The notes: generated by a model not told the origin, from the sequence alone. DNA of 64,000 nucleotides from Butyrivibrio sp. Su6 (GCF_900108105.1 NZ_FNUR01000004.1:1-64000); one strand, 5' to 3'. Counted from the stretch's first letter, positions 49,891 to 59,949 are shown. Numbers and translations: made by a program.

Positions 49891-52035
49891 GCATTTACTC
49901 ATTATTTTTCCGTCTTTCCAGACTATATCTATAGTTTTATTCCCTTTTAGCTTAAGGCCTTTTATACTTCCGCTTTTCCATTCTTTTGGAAGTGCCGGAA
50001 GCACAACCGGTCCGTCTGAAGTGTCATGAAGCAACATATTGGCAATCGCTGCAGTAGCGCCAAAGTTACCATCAATCTGAAAAGGTGGATGATTATCAAA
50101 CAAGTTATTCAGAGTAGATTTGGTCAGAAGCATATTTAAGTGCTCAAGGGCCTTCTCTCCATCATGTAGCCTTGCATAGAAATTAATTATCCACGCCCTG
50201 CTCCATCCGGTATGTCCGCCGCCATTTTGGAGTCTTCTGTCAATTGTGACTCTTGCTGCATCTGCAAGCTCTTTTGTGGACTGAACTGAGATCTGATCTG
50301 AAGGGAAGAGACCATATAACTGTGAAATATGCCTGTGTCCCGGCTCTTCCTCCTGATAGTCTTTTGCCCATTCCATTATCTGACCATGCTTCCCGATATT
50401 TGTTGGACGCAGCCTGTCTTTGGCTTTTTGCATTTCATCAATTTCTTCATCATGCCTGCCAAGAACATCAGAAGCTGCAATACATTGTGTGAAAAGATCT
50501 CTTAAGATCATGTTGTCCATCGTTACACCATATCCATTGCAGCCTTTATGGAATGTGTCAATTATATATGTATTCTCAGGGGATACAGAAGGGCAGGTAA
50601 CAAGGTATCCGTCCTTATCTTCAATAAGGAAATCCAAAAAGAATCTGGCTGATTCAAGCATAAGATAATAATGTTTTTCCAAAAAAGCTTTGTCACAGGT
50701 ATACTCGTAGTGGTTCCAAATATGGGTGGACAGCCATGCAAAGCCCATTACCCAGTATGTCCCGGGAATCCATTGATCCTGAGGCGCAGTATCTCCCCAT
50801 ATATTTGTGTTGTGATGAGCAACTATTCCTCTGCAGCCGTACATTGAAGAAGCAGTTTCTTTTCCATGCTCATACATTCTTTCCATCAGATCAAACAGTG
50901 GAAGGTGACATTCGGAAAGATTACAGATTTCCGCCGGCCAGTAATTCATCTCAGCATTGATATTTATGGTATATTTACTGTCCCAGGCAGGTGTAAAACT
51001 GTCATTCCATATTCCCTGAAGATTTAGTGGCAGTGATCCGGGTCTGCTTCCGGAAATCATCAGATATCTTCCGAAATTGAAATATAGAACATAAATACCA
51101 AGATCTTTTACTTCATTCCCCTTATCAACGCATTCTCTTACAAGCTCAAGCCTTTTATCTGTCGGCATTTCTTCATAGCTTCTGTCATCTGAATCCAGAG
51201 AAAATGAGACTCTGTCAAAGAGCTTTCTGTAATCGGCTAAATGTCTTTTAATTAGCTCTTCATATGACAAATTGGATGCTAAGCTGCACTCTTCACAAAG
51301 CTCTTTTTCAAGCTCTTTATATCTGGATGTAGATCCACCGTCTATGGTCAAAAGCACTTCGTCTGCTTCTTTAACAACAAGACTCTCACCTATTACTGCA
51401 ACCTGACCTCCTACGGCATTTGCAGTAACTACTACTCCAAAGTCCATTCCATCACTGCCAAGTTTGCCATAAAGATAAATAGTATGGTCATTTATTTTCT
51501 TAACTGCCTGATACTCTCGTCCTCTTGTCAGTAATGCATCAAAAGATATACTGCCGCCTTCAGAAGCTGAGATACGCATAAACATGCACTTATTAGGATA
51601 ACTGGAAAACATTTCTCTCTTAAAAGCTATGTCTCCAACTTTAAACTCTGTAGTTGCAACTGCGTTTTCAATATCCAGAGATCTACAGTAATTTGTCATC
51701 TCACCATCTCTATAGTCAAAAGATATCTCGAGATTCCCCAATGTCTGATAAGGCTGCATGCTCTGAGGTATTCCGGAAAAAGCCCTTTTTAAAAGCTTTT
51801 CACCTTCTTTTATATTTCCATCCATCAAAAGTTTTCTTACTTTTGGAAGGTTCTTTAGTGCATCCGGATTATTCCTGTTTTTATAGCCTCCCAGCCAGAT
51901 GGAATCTTCATTCATCTGTATAAGCTCTTTTTCCACCCTGCCAAATATCATGGCTCCAAGCCTTCCATTCCCTACAGGCAAGGCTTCATTCCAATTTTCA
52001 GCCGGATGTTCATAGTATAATTTTGTATTCCCCAT
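49879..52035 (-). CDS. GH95 family alpha-L-fucosidase-like enzyme
   Basis: 718 aa from ATG 52035 (GGGGAG upstream inside the previous gene's end). Family marks: EALPVGNGRLGAMIFG near the start, NINAEMNYWPAE around 358, CPSVSPENTY around 485 and PFQIDGNFGATAAIANML around 652, which hold the catalytic Asn, Glu and Asp of GH95. It should cleave alpha-1,2-L-fucosyl (or alpha-L-galactosyl) residues. No signal peptide, so it acts in the cytoplasm on imported oligosaccharides. The final codons KSV-stop come from element E10. Confidence 0.92.
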   Translation of the reverse strand: MGNTKLYYEHPAENWNEALPVGNGRLGAMIFGRVEKELIQMNEDSIWLGGYKNRNNPDALKNLPKVRKLLMDGNIKEGEKLLKRAFSGIPQSMQPYQTLGNLEISFDYRDGEMTNYCRSLDIENAVATTEFKVGDIAFKREMFSSYPNKCMFMRISASEGGSISFDALLTRGREYQAVKKINDHTIYLYGKLGSDGMDFGVVVTANAVGGQVAVIGESLVVKEADEVLLTIDGGSTSRYKELEKELCEECSLASNLSYEELIKRHLADYRKLFDRVSFSLDSDDRSYEEMPTDKRLELVRECVDKGNEVKDLGIYVLYFNFGRYLMISGSRPGSLPLNLQGIWNDSFTPAWDSKYTININAEMNYWPAEICNLSECHLPLFDLMERMYEHGKETASSMYGCRGIVAHHNTNIWGDTAPQDQWIPGTYWVMGFAWLSTHIWNHYEYTCDKAFLEKHYYLMLESARFFLDFLIEDKDGYLVTCPSVSPENTYIIDTFHKGCNGYGVTMDNMILRDLFTQCIAASDVLGRHDEEIDEMQKAKDRLRPTNIGKHGQIMEWAKDYQEEEPGHRHISQLYGLFPSDQISVQSTKELADAARVTIDRRLQNGGGHTGWSRAWIINFYARLHDGEKALEHLNMLLTKSTLNNLFDNHPPFQIDGNFGATAAIANMLLHDTSDGPVVLPALPKEWKSGSIKGLKLKGNKTIDIVWKDGKIMSKCKSV

Positions 52036-52043
52036 TGTGACAT

Positions 52044-54005
52044 TTACTCCCCATTTTCTCTTAGAAAGGATTCGCATACATTCTCAAGGGCATCAGCTGC
52101 AGCCCAGAGATTATAACTAAACCATGAGCTATATGGCCTTCCATCGCTGTATCTCTCAACAGTAAGACCATCACTTGGACACCACCGCTCAGATAACACC
52201 CCGTACCTTCCATAACCTGTTTTTTCCGGATACAGTTCAAGAGTCTGCATGAGCCATGTGATGCCATCCTGTCCTCTTAGTCTATAATACTCATCATTCA
52301 GGCTGTTTCCAAGATACAATATATCTTCATTTACAATAGCTCCCATAGGATGAATATGAGGATTAGATACTGATGTCACGCTACCACCACAGCTGTTCCA
52401 ATCGCTATATTCTTTTTTTAATGGTGCAAAATCAGGTCTGGTCTTATATCCATATCTCCATAAAAACTCATAGTCTGCTCCATCCTTCAGATAATCAAGA
52501 TATTTATCCTTCCCTGTTAGTTCATGCATGATCCTGGATGCCCTGATAAAACTTAGATTTCCTTCTTCATCCACAGACTTCCAGGTATCCATAGGCGTGC
52601 CTGAGCAGCATAAATTACGCACATCCTTATAATAATAATCAAGTGCCTTATCTACTGATTCAAGATATTTTTCATCATGTGTCAGTTCATAGCAGTAAGC
52701 ACCCGCAGCAGCAAACCAGCACCCAGCAAAGCCATCCCAATCAAGAACTTTAGGCTTTTCAACACTGTAAGTATATCCATAATTCCCATCTTCCCTCTGA
52801 AGCGAGATTACAGTGTCCATCACTTTAAGTGCTGTTTCAAGCCATTTTTTATCATAGGGCTTCCCTTTTAGTTTTAAATATCTTATGGTCTTAAGAATAT
52901 AATGAAGCGCGCTTCCATTAGTGTATGAACAGTGACAGTCTTTGGTCAGCCCAAATCCTGACCACCAGCCATTAACGTTACTGCCATCAATTGGTGTCAT
53001 GATATCGTTGTACAATCCTGACTTTTCATTATAAGAATCTGTTATCCTGTCTATTATTTTCTCACCAGACATAGCTTCATTTAACAGCTCATCCGCCTCA
53101 TTTCCAAGGACTTCTCTTGTCAATACAAGTGGGTAAGCCAATACTCCTCCACCTGTCCACCCAATCTCTACAACGTTTCTCCATGGCTTAAGTTCCATAT
53201 CAAGCGGCGGTTTGCATTTTACATTGGTATATTCACCTTCTTCTTTATTCCAATTGACTTTTACAAAGGCTTCCAAGAGTCCTCTTGCAGCTTCCTTATA
53301 TGTTTTTTTATAGCAAGGTTCCTCATGCCTGTCTTCATATTCCATCCTAACTATTTCATGAATGAGCCTCCTGTCACTTCCCTCAAAGAAATAGATATAT
53401 CCGGAAGTTTCTGCTTTATTAGCTCTGTCATATGTAGAGGGAGTTGGTATTCTTTTGCAGGTAGCTGTGCAAGGATAGTTTGTATATCCGAGCGATACCC
53501 CAATATAATCAGGCAGCTCGGACATCAGCCCATTGTGGATATCTCCTGAATATGGTTCCACTGACATTCCCAAAACACCCTGTCCAGTACATATTGCAGA
53601 TATTGGCATAGCTGCTCTGTCTGCCCTAAATTCCCACTTTGGACTACAGAAAAAATATCTGTTGTTATCATTTGTTAAGAGAGGGAACTCCCCAGGAACC
53701 ACGAATGGCTCATTGTTATTTCCAAAAATATTGCATGGAATCACATGAAAAGCTTCCCCACTATTTTCAGCAAGTCTTAGTTTGAACCTCAAGGCTGTAG
53801 GATATTTTGCCTCAAAAGAAACACTATAGAATAGTCTTTTATCTCTTTTTTCAAGAACCAGGCTATAAATCCCCTGATTGTCATAGTCGCTGAAATGAAT
53901 CCCTGAGTACGCATCTCCTTGTGCCTCTTTTACCGGAATCCATACACTTTCCTTTACATATTCAAATTCAATTTCAATTCTAGTGTTTTTATACTCAAAC
54001 TGCAT
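52044..54005 (-). CDS. putative six-hairpin glycosidase, family not assigned
   Basis: 653 aa, no signal peptide. The N-terminal third looks beta-rich (IPCNIFGNNNEPFVVPGEFP, PKWEFRADRAAMPISAICTG). The rest is helical with repeated Trp/Gly/Tyr patterns of an (alpha/alpha)6 toroid: GWTGGGVLAYPLVLTREVLG, WWSGFGLTKDCHCSYTNG, DWDGFAGCWFAAAGAYCYEL, SDWNSCGGSVTSVSNPHIHP. Conserved acids in these could be catalytic. It lies 8 bp upstream of the GH95 gene and is probably part of the same degradation pathway. I cannot place it in a known GH family. RBS ACAAGGAGTTAAAAC. Confidence 0.7.
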   Translation of the reverse strand: MQFEYKNTRIEIEFEYVKESVWIPVKEAQGDAYSGIHFSDYDNQGIYSLVLEKRDKRLFYSVSFEAKYPTALRFKLRLAENSGEAFHVIPCNIFGNNNEPFVVPGEFPLLTNDNNRYFFCSPKWEFRADRAAMPISAICTGQGVLGMSVEPYSGDIHNGLMSELPDYIGVSLGYTNYPCTATCKRIPTPSTYDRANKAETSGYIYFFEGSDRRLIHEIVRMEYEDRHEEPCYKKTYKEAARGLLEAFVKVNWNKEEGEYTNVKCKPPLDMELKPWRNVVEIGWTGGGVLAYPLVLTREVLGNEADELLNEAMSGEKIIDRITDSYNEKSGLYNDIMTPIDGSNVNGWWSGFGLTKDCHCSYTNGSALHYILKTIRYLKLKGKPYDKKWLETALKVMDTVISLQREDGNYGYTYSVEKPKVLDWDGFAGCWFAAAGAYCYELTHDEKYLESVDKALDYYYKDVRNLCCSGTPMDTWKSVDEEGNLSFIRASRIMHELTGKDKYLDYLKDGADYEFLWRYGYKTRPDFAPLKKEYSDWNSCGGSVTSVSNPHIHPMGAIVNEDILYLGNSLNDEYYRLRGQDGITWLMQTLELYPEKTGYGRYGVLSERWCPSDGLTVERYSDGRPYSSWFSYNLWAAADALENVCESFLRENGE

Positions 54006-54064
54006 GTTTTAACTCCTTGTCTATGATAAAATGAATAATAGTTTTTAACTTGGGGGAATTTCTG

Positions 54065-54847
54065 ATGAGGCTTTACAAAATCGTTGTTGCTGATGACGAA
54101 TCAAAAATCAGAGAAGGACTTGTCAATCTTTTTCCGTGGAATAATCTGGGCTTTGAGGTAGTTGCTGATTTTTCAAATGGTCATGAAGTTCTGGATTATC
54201 TTGACATGCATAAAGATGTAGATGTGGTTCTTACTGATATTCAGATGCCTGACATCAATGGAATAGAGCTTTCTGAAGCTCTTCTTGAAAAAGATATCCG
54301 TGTAATATTCTTTTCAAGCTATCAGGATTTTGCTTACGCAAAGGCTGCTATTACCAATCATGTCTTTGAATACCTCACCAAGCCAATCAAATATGAAGAT
54401 CTGGTGTCATGCTTCAACAAACTACGGACTGTTCTTGACAAAGAAGCGGAATCAAAAGTTTTTTCCTCACAAAAAACAGAAGCATCCTTCGCACCTTCTA
54501 CTGACAAAATAGATCTTGTAAAAAAAGTCTTAAAGTATATTGAGAATAATTACAGAAAGTGTTCTCTTGAGGAAGCTGCTGGAGATGTCTTTATGTCGCC
54601 CAGCTATCTATCAACTGTTTTTAGCAAAGAGACCGGAATCACATTTAGTGAGTATCTGCAAAAAGTACGCATGGAACACGCTTGTGACATGCTAAAAGAC
54701 CCATCTGTCAAACAGTACCAAATTGCTTCGCTGGTTGGATATGATAATCCCAAGAACTTTTCTCGCGCTTTTAAAGCATATTTTGGCATATCTCCACAAG
54801 ACTATCGCGCCAAGCATTTTTCAAAAACAGAGGACAGTCCATTATGA
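54065..54847 (+). CDS. AraC-type response regulator (YesN-like)
   Basis: About 260 aa from ATG 54065 (RBS TTGGGGGAATTTC). Receiver domain: VVADDESKIREGL, phosphoacceptor in VVLTDIQMPDINGIEL, EYLTKPIKYEDL. C-terminal AraC domain: CSLEEAAGDVFMSPSYLSTVFSKETGITF and IASLVGYDNPKNFSRAFKAYFGISPQDYR. It is transcribed away from the glycosidase gene; only 59 bp separate the starts. It is translationally coupled to the kinase gene and should control the neighbouring transporter and glycosidases. Confidence 0.93.
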   Translation: MRLYKIVVADDESKIREGLVNLFPWNNLGFEVVADFSNGHEVLDYLDMHKDVDVVLTDIQMPDINGIELSEALLEKDIRVIFFSSYQDFAYAKAAITNHVFEYLTKPIKYEDLVSCFNKLRTVLDKEAESKVFSSQKTEASFAPSTDKIDLVKKVLKYIENNYRKCSLEEAAGDVFMSPSYLSTVFSKETGITFSEYLQKVRMEHACDMLKDPSVKQYQIASLVGYDNPKNFSRAFKAYFGISPQDYRAKHFSKTEDSPL

Positions 54848-56661
54848 TGCTTCGAAAGTTCTTCCTAAAGAGATTAAAAAAATATACTCTGATTCTGTTC
54901 CTTCCTTTATTTGCAGTTATGCTGGCAACACTATTTTTCTTTTCCAGAAATCAGATCAACTATATCAAAGTTGAATCTAAATCTTCAGCTGATCGACTTG
55001 AAACCAACATAGATCAGCTCTTTTCTGATGTCATATATCAGCAGAGCATCATAACCGGCAATCCCAGTATTATTCTTTCACTTAGAAAAATGCTTACTGA
55101 TATGACTATGGATTACAGCAACTATTCCATGTTTAATACCATGACCGGGCTTATACGCAGTGTCAACATGGCTAATCCTTATATCATTAGTATCTACTAC
55201 TATCAGGACGGATGCAGCAGAATATATAGCTCAGAAGATGGGATTGAAGAGATCAGCACTTTTCCAGACAGCACCTTCACCAATTATCTGGGGCGTGCCA
55301 ATTCGGGTAAAAACTACGTAACTACCAGAAAATACATAACTGATTCTTTTTCAAAGGAAAAAGAAATCCTGACCTTTTATATGTCAATGCCGACAATGAA
55401 AGGAACTGCTGTAATAAATATCTCCATGGACAACCTTATATCAAGAATGAACTCTCTTAGGGCCAATCCTTACGAGTCTCTTTTTGCACTAAATGACAAC
55501 GGAGAGATTCTTTTTTACTCCTCTGACAACGTACGTTTATCTGAAGATGACTTGTCTGTTATCACTAATAAAGCAGCAAACAACAAAAATCTCTCAAAAG
55601 AATGGATAAAACTTGGGTCGAAAAACTACTGGATCAGCACATACTACGGCCCCACAACAGACATTTTATATGTATCTCTTATCTCTTCTGATGTTATTTT
55701 GGCATCCATGAGAACCACTTTATTGGGATTCCTCATAATATTTGTCGCCGCTTTTGTTGCTGTATTTATTATTTCTTACAGAGTAACCAATGATTCCTTC
55801 TCACATATCCAAAAGATCATTGATACTTTTTCAGATGCCGAAAAGGGAATATACCCCGGTGAAATTGATCAAAAAATCAACGATGAGTACGATATTATCC
55901 TCATGAACATACTTAAGCTATTCCTTAATTCCACATTGCTAAAAAGTAATTTGGAAAGGCAACGATTCGAAAAGCAGGTTGTTGAACTTGCCGCACTTCA
56001 GCTACAGATCAATCCTCACTTTTTGTCTAATACTCTACAAACCCTTGATTTTGAATCGCGCAAGTTGTCGGGAGGAAAACCTACTCAGCTCAATCGTATC
56101 ATTACAGATTTGTCTGATATTTTGCGCTATTCATTAAGGCCATCAAACACTCTTGTCCCTCTAAAGGAAGAACTTGATGCACTGAAAAAGTATATAGACA
56201 TCCAACAATACCGCTTTGGGGACGCTTTGGTGTTTTATACAGAGATAGATGATGCAGCTCTAAACTTCTATGTTCCAAGGCTAATATTGCAGCCCATCGT
56301 TGAAAACAGCATATCGCACGGAATCCTGCCTTCTAACAGGACCGGATTTATAAAATTAAAAGCTCTTTCAAATGGCGAACGCCTTACAATTAGTGTAACG
56401 GACACAGGTGTAGGCATGAATCGTAATGAGCTGGTAAAGCTCCGCAAACAAATAAACTCTAGTAATAACAATAATATAGGTCTTTCTAATGTTAACCGCA
56501 GACTGATCCTCACATATGGTCCTGAATCCGCTCTTCACATCATCAGTAAAGAAAAATATGGGTGCAGCATTAGCTTTTCAGCCTTTCAATCCCTGAGTAG
56601 CAATGCCTTCAACAAAGTATTTTTGAGCACTGAAGAAGAGAATAATAAGCGGGATATTTGA
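54844..56661 (+). CDS. sensor histidine kinase (YesM-like)
   Basis: 605 aa. Two membrane segments (about 15-37 and 285-310) flank an extracellular sensor domain; a HAMP-like linker follows. The His_kinase box LQLQINPHFLSNTLQTLDFES holds the phosphorylated His, and the ATPase has LILQPIVENSISHGI and VTDTGVGMNRNEL. It phosphorylates the YesN-like regulator in response to a carbohydrate signal. The last 84 bp overlap the 3' end of the permease gene on the opposite strand. Confidence 0.93.
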   Translation: MMLRKFFLKRLKKYTLILFLPLFAVMLATLFFFSRNQINYIKVESKSSADRLETNIDQLFSDVIYQQSIITGNPSIILSLRKMLTDMTMDYSNYSMFNTMTGLIRSVNMANPYIISIYYYQDGCSRIYSSEDGIEEISTFPDSTFTNYLGRANSGKNYVTTRKYITDSFSKEKEILTFYMSMPTMKGTAVINISMDNLISRMNSLRANPYESLFALNDNGEILFYSSDNVRLSEDDLSVITNKAANNKNLSKEWIKLGSKNYWISTYYGPTTDILYVSLISSDVILASMRTTLLGFLIIFVAAFVAVFIISYRVTNDSFSHIQKIIDTFSDAEKGIYPGEIDQKINDEYDIILMNILKLFLNSTLLKSNLERQRFEKQVVELAALQLQINPHFLSNTLQTLDFESRKLSGGKPTQLNRIITDLSDILRYSLRPSNTLVPLKEELDALKKYIDIQQYRFGDALVFYTEIDDAALNFYVPRLILQPIVENSISHGILPSNRTGFIKLKALSNGERLTISVTDTGVGMNRNELVKLRKQINSSNNNNIGLSNVNRRLILTYGPESALHIISKEKYGCSISFSAFQSLSSNAFNKVFLSTEEENNKRDI

Positions 56662-57417
56662 AACAAATGCCATTGCCATTACCTTATTCCATGGTATTAC
56701 CGACTCAGCATCTATCGATAACTTAAGTGCCAATGAAATCGTGTATTTTTTAGCCGAGTTGATATACAAAAGGGGATTCAAATAGTCATTATAAGTCCAT
56801 ATGAACTGAAAGAGCCCTGCTGAAAATAAAGCCGGTTTCATCAGCGGAATTAGTATCTGTACAAAAGCTTGAAAAGATCCGCAACCATCGATATACGCGG
56901 ATTCATCAAGTTCTTTTGGCAATCCTCTCATGAACTGTACAAGCATAAACACAAAGAAAGGATATGTTCCAAGTACAGCCGGCGCATAAAAGGGCATGTA
57001 GGTATTGACCCAGCCAAAGCTATTAAAAAGCGCATATCTTGGTATCATTATTACTGCATTTGGCAGCATTAGAGTCGATATCAAAAGCATAAAGAGTGGT
57101 TTTTTTCCGGGAAACTTAAATCTGGCAAATCCATACGCAACCATTGAACATGATGCTACTGTAAAGATCACAACAGGAATGACGATAAGAAATGTATTTT
57201 TAAAATATGTTGAATATGTAATTCCTGCTGTTCCTTTCCAACCTTCGATATAACCGCTAAAATCAAATGAATTTGGTAACAGTTTAAGCGAGCCAAATAT
57301 TTCCTCATTTGTCTTAAATGTAGCAAGGAACATCCATAAAATCGGAAATAGCATTAAAACTCCCGCAACTGTAATAATAACATTAGCTACATAATGTCCT
57401 ATCTTATTTTTCTTCAT
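56578..57417 (-). CDS. carbohydrate ABC transporter permease (MalG type)
   Basis: 279 aa from ATG 57417, placed just after the stop of the other permease; an ATG at 57438 is also possible. Six membrane segments and the EAA loop FMRGLPKELDESAYIDGCGSFQAFVQILIPLMKPAL are clear. The C-terminal AQKYFVEGIATQGLKG is the usual end of MalG-like proteins and lies over the opposite-strand kinase gene. The importer ATPase is not in this window. Confidence 0.92.
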   Translation of the reverse strand: MKKNKIGHYVANVIITVAGVLMLFPILWMFLATFKTNEEIFGSLKLLPNSFDFSGYIEGWKGTAGITYSTYFKNTFLIVIPVVIFTVASCSMVAYGFARFKFPGKKPLFMLLISTLMLPNAVIMIPRYALFNSFGWVNTYMPFYAPAVLGTYPFFVFMLVQFMRGLPKELDESAYIDGCGSFQAFVQILIPLMKPALFSAGLFQFIWTYNDYLNPLLYINSAKKYTISLALKLSIDAESVIPWNKVMAMAFVSNIPLIILFFSAQKYFVEGIATQGLKG

Positions 57418-57421
57418 AATA

Positions 57422-58324
57422 TTAAAAATCTCCCGCATCTGAATAGTACACTTTTCCTGATGAATATCTGAACAGAAGTAAAGTCACCACCATGATTGTG
57501 GCGAAAATAACCCAGGATATAGCGCTTGCGTATCCCATTTTGTAATAAGAAAAAGCCTCCTGATATAGCTTCATTCCGAGAAGATAGGTCGATTTTAGAG
57601 GCCCTCCTTTTGTTATTACAAAAGCATTAGTAAATGCCTGAAGCGCATTGTTGGTCTGCATTATCACGTTAAAGAAAATAATTGGCGATATCTGGGGAAT
57701 AGTCACATTCTTAAACTTATCCCATGCGCCTGCTCCGTCTAGATCAGCTGCCTCATAAAGATCCTTGGGAACATTCTTAAGCGCAGCAAGCATCATAACC
57801 ATAGATGAACCAAACTGCCATATTTCCATCATGCATATGGTGGGAAGCGCTGTTTTTGTATTTCCAAGCCACTGTAGCTTGGGAAGTCCAAAAGCACCAA
57901 GAATCCCATTTATTACGCCAGTATCCATGAACATCAATCTCCAAAGAATACAGATAGCCACACTTCCTCCAAAGAGTGATGGTATGTAATATATTGTTCT
58001 AAGTCCATTAATGCCCTTCATATCGCGATTCATAAGCATTGCCACTATCAGGGCCATTATTATTTTTCCTGGTACTGTATAAAGCGTGTATATCCATGTA
58101 ACTTTAAATGAATTCCAAAACTCAGGATCAACAGTAAACAAAGTGATATAGTTCTTCAATCCAGAAAATTTGGGGCTGGACATTATGCTATAGTCCGTAA
58201 AAGAATAGTAAAAAGACTGAATAAAAGGTATCAGCTGAAGGACCAAAAAGCCAATAAGCCAAGGTAGGATGTAAATATATCCTTTCAGCTGTCTCCTGTC
58301 ATGACTGGATATTTTATTTTTCAT
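57422..58324 (-). CDS. carbohydrate ABC transporter permease (MalF type)
   Basis: 300 aa from ATG 58324 (RBS ACGGAGAAATTAAAA); the longer frame to 58480 runs into the binding-protein gene. GYIYILPWLIGFLVLQLIPF at the start and the EAA loop LKNVPKDLYEAADLDGAGAWDKFKNVTIPQISPI define the family. It forms the channel with the MalG-type permease for an oligosaccharide importer. Confidence 0.93.
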   Translation of the reverse strand: MKNKISSHDRRQLKGYIYILPWLIGFLVLQLIPFIQSFYYSFTDYSIMSSPKFSGLKNYITLFTVDPEFWNSFKVTWIYTLYTVPGKIIMALIVAMLMNRDMKGINGLRTIYYIPSLFGGSVAICILWRLMFMDTGVINGILGAFGLPKLQWLGNTKTALPTICMMEIWQFGSSMVMMLAALKNVPKDLYEAADLDGAGAWDKFKNVTIPQISPIIFFNVIMQTNNALQAFTNAFVITKGGPLKSTYLLGMKLYQEAFSYYKMGYASAISWVIFATIMVVTLLLFRYSSGKVYYSDAGDF

Positions 58325-58354
58325 TTTTAATTTCTCCGTGAATTTTATAAGAAA

Positions 58355-58378
58355 GGGGCTTCGGATTATTGAAGCCCC
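58355..58378 (-). terminator. hairpin between binding protein and permease genes
   Basis: GGGGCTTC / GAAGCCCC, 8 bp with an 8-nt loop, followed by TTTCTT on the minus strand. It would reduce permease expression relative to the binding protein or stabilise the upstream mRNA. Confidence 0.7.
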
Positions 58379-58397
58379 AAAAGAATACTGCAGAGTG

Positions 58398-59783
58398 TTA
58401 TTTTTTGCTATCCAGATAATTCTGGAATAAGATAATGGCATCATCAGCAGCTTTTTCAGGTGTTTTTTCTCCATAAGCAACCTGCATGATCATATCGCTC
58501 ATAATAGCCATCGGTTCCTCTTCTGTAGAAAGGCCCATTTCATATGTTCCATTATATTTTTGGCATACATCAACTGTCTCTTTTGCTATTCCATCAAGAA
58601 GTCCATTCTCTGCGCATACCTTCTGTCCAACTGATGTAGGTGGTACTGAACGAACTGTTCCAAGTATAGCGGCTGCTTCTTCATCATTATAGAAATAGTC
58701 AAGGAACATCATAGCTTCCTTTACATGTTCTGACTTTTTGCTCACAACAAGATACTGAGGGCAATTGCAGTAGAATCCATCGTCCTTGGCGCCTTCCATG
58801 ACAGGAAGATTTGCTGCTGCATAATTAAGTCCTGATGCCTTAACCGCAGGTTCTGCTGTAGATGTATAGCAAAACATTCCAAGATATGAGCCGTTAATCC
58901 AATTAGGATCTGTCTGAAGAGATTCATTGTAGGACTCTGTGCTTGATGCTGATGCTATAACTCCGTTGTCATAAAGCGATTTTATATATGACAATGTCTC
59001 AACCAACTGGTCTCTGGTAAATCCCATCTCACAGGTTTCATCAATAAAGAATGTATTTCCTGTAAGCTGTAATAAATATGGTCTTAAAACAGCTGTTGTC
59101 ATCATTGTTGAATCGATTGTAAGAAGGTATTTACTGCTATCAGCTTCGTGAACTTTTTTACCAATCTCAACAATTTTATTCCAATCAAGATCTCCAGCCA
59201 TATCTTCTGCAATGCCAAGCTCATTTGCAGCATCTGAATTATAAATAAGGGCTGTCCCCGCAAGACCTGTAGGAAGTCCATACTGATGTCCATCAAAATA
59301 TCCGTTATTCTCAAGGAACTCTGCCTCAAAATTTGATAGATCTATAACGTCTGAATAATCGTTAAAATCTTCAAAATAATCAGCTCCTGAGCTTACAAAA
59401 CCTGGCATCCAGCCAACACCCATCTGTATAATATCAGCTTCTGTTCCTGCCGATAGCTGAGCTGTAAGTTTCTCCTGGTATCCGTCTGATGAGCCATACT
59501 CCGGTTCAATCGTGATATATGGGTATTTTTCCTGAAACTTGTTGATAACTGCTATAGTAGCTTCTGCTCTTTCATCTCCACCCCACCACATAAATCTGAG
59601 CGTCACAGGGCTCTGGTCGACATTTTCAGTGCTCTGAGTTGCAGCATCATTTGCTGCAGTTACCTGAGATGTTGTACTTGTGTTCTGACTTTCATCAGTT
59701 GCAGCAGGAGTCCCTGTTCCACAAGCTGTTCCCATTGTTGCCAAAATTGATGCCATCAAAATTGAAACTATTTTTTTCTTCAT
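58398..59783 (-). CDS. carbohydrate-binding lipoprotein (ABC substrate-binding)
   Basis: 461 aa from ATG 59783 (RBS GGGAGGATGC). Signal MKKKIVSILMASILATMG with lipobox TAC (Cys21-like) and a Thr/Ser/Gln-rich spacer. Body: LRFMWWGGDERAEATIAVINKF, ADIIQMGVGWMPGF and YGLPTGLAGTALIYNSDA are typical for oligosaccharide-binding proteins. It delivers sugar to the MalF/MalG-like permeases that follow. Confidence 0.94.
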   Translation of the reverse strand: MKKKIVSILMASILATMGTACGTGTPAATDESQNTSTTSQVTAANDAATQSTENVDQSPVTLRFMWWGGDERAEATIAVINKFQEKYPYITIEPEYGSSDGYQEKLTAQLSAGTEADIIQMGVGWMPGFVSSGADYFEDFNDYSDVIDLSNFEAEFLENNGYFDGHQYGLPTGLAGTALIYNSDAANELGIAEDMAGDLDWNKIVEIGKKVHEADSSKYLLTIDSTMMTTAVLRPYLLQLTGNTFFIDETCEMGFTRDQLVETLSYIKSLYDNGVIASASSTESYNESLQTDPNWINGSYLGMFCYTSTAEPAVKASGLNYAAANLPVMEGAKDDGFYCNCPQYLVVSKKSEHVKEAMMFLDYFYNDEEAAAILGTVRSVPPTSVGQKVCAENGLLDGIAKETVDVCQKYNGTYEMGLSTEEEPMAIMSDMIMQVAYGEKTPEKAADDAIILFQNYLDSKK

Positions 59784-59887
59784 ATCTAGCATCCTCCCTT
59801 CTCTATGATCAAATTCTAAATCAGGCAGGCCTTGGTTTGAACTTCATAGAATTTTAATTGGGTATCCTAGTTTTCGAAATATTTAAT

Positions 59888-59931
59888 AAAAGGTATCATT
59901 TTATCAAATTTCAAATAAAATGATACCTTTT
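59888..59931 (-). terminator. intrinsic terminator of the GH2 gene
   Basis: Perfect 17-bp inverted repeat AAAAGGTATCATTTTAT / ATAAAATGATACCTTTT with a 10-nt loop, 19 bp after the GH2 stop, with U-runs on both strands. Confidence 0.9.
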
Positions 59932-59949
59932 GCAATTATTTATGTATCA

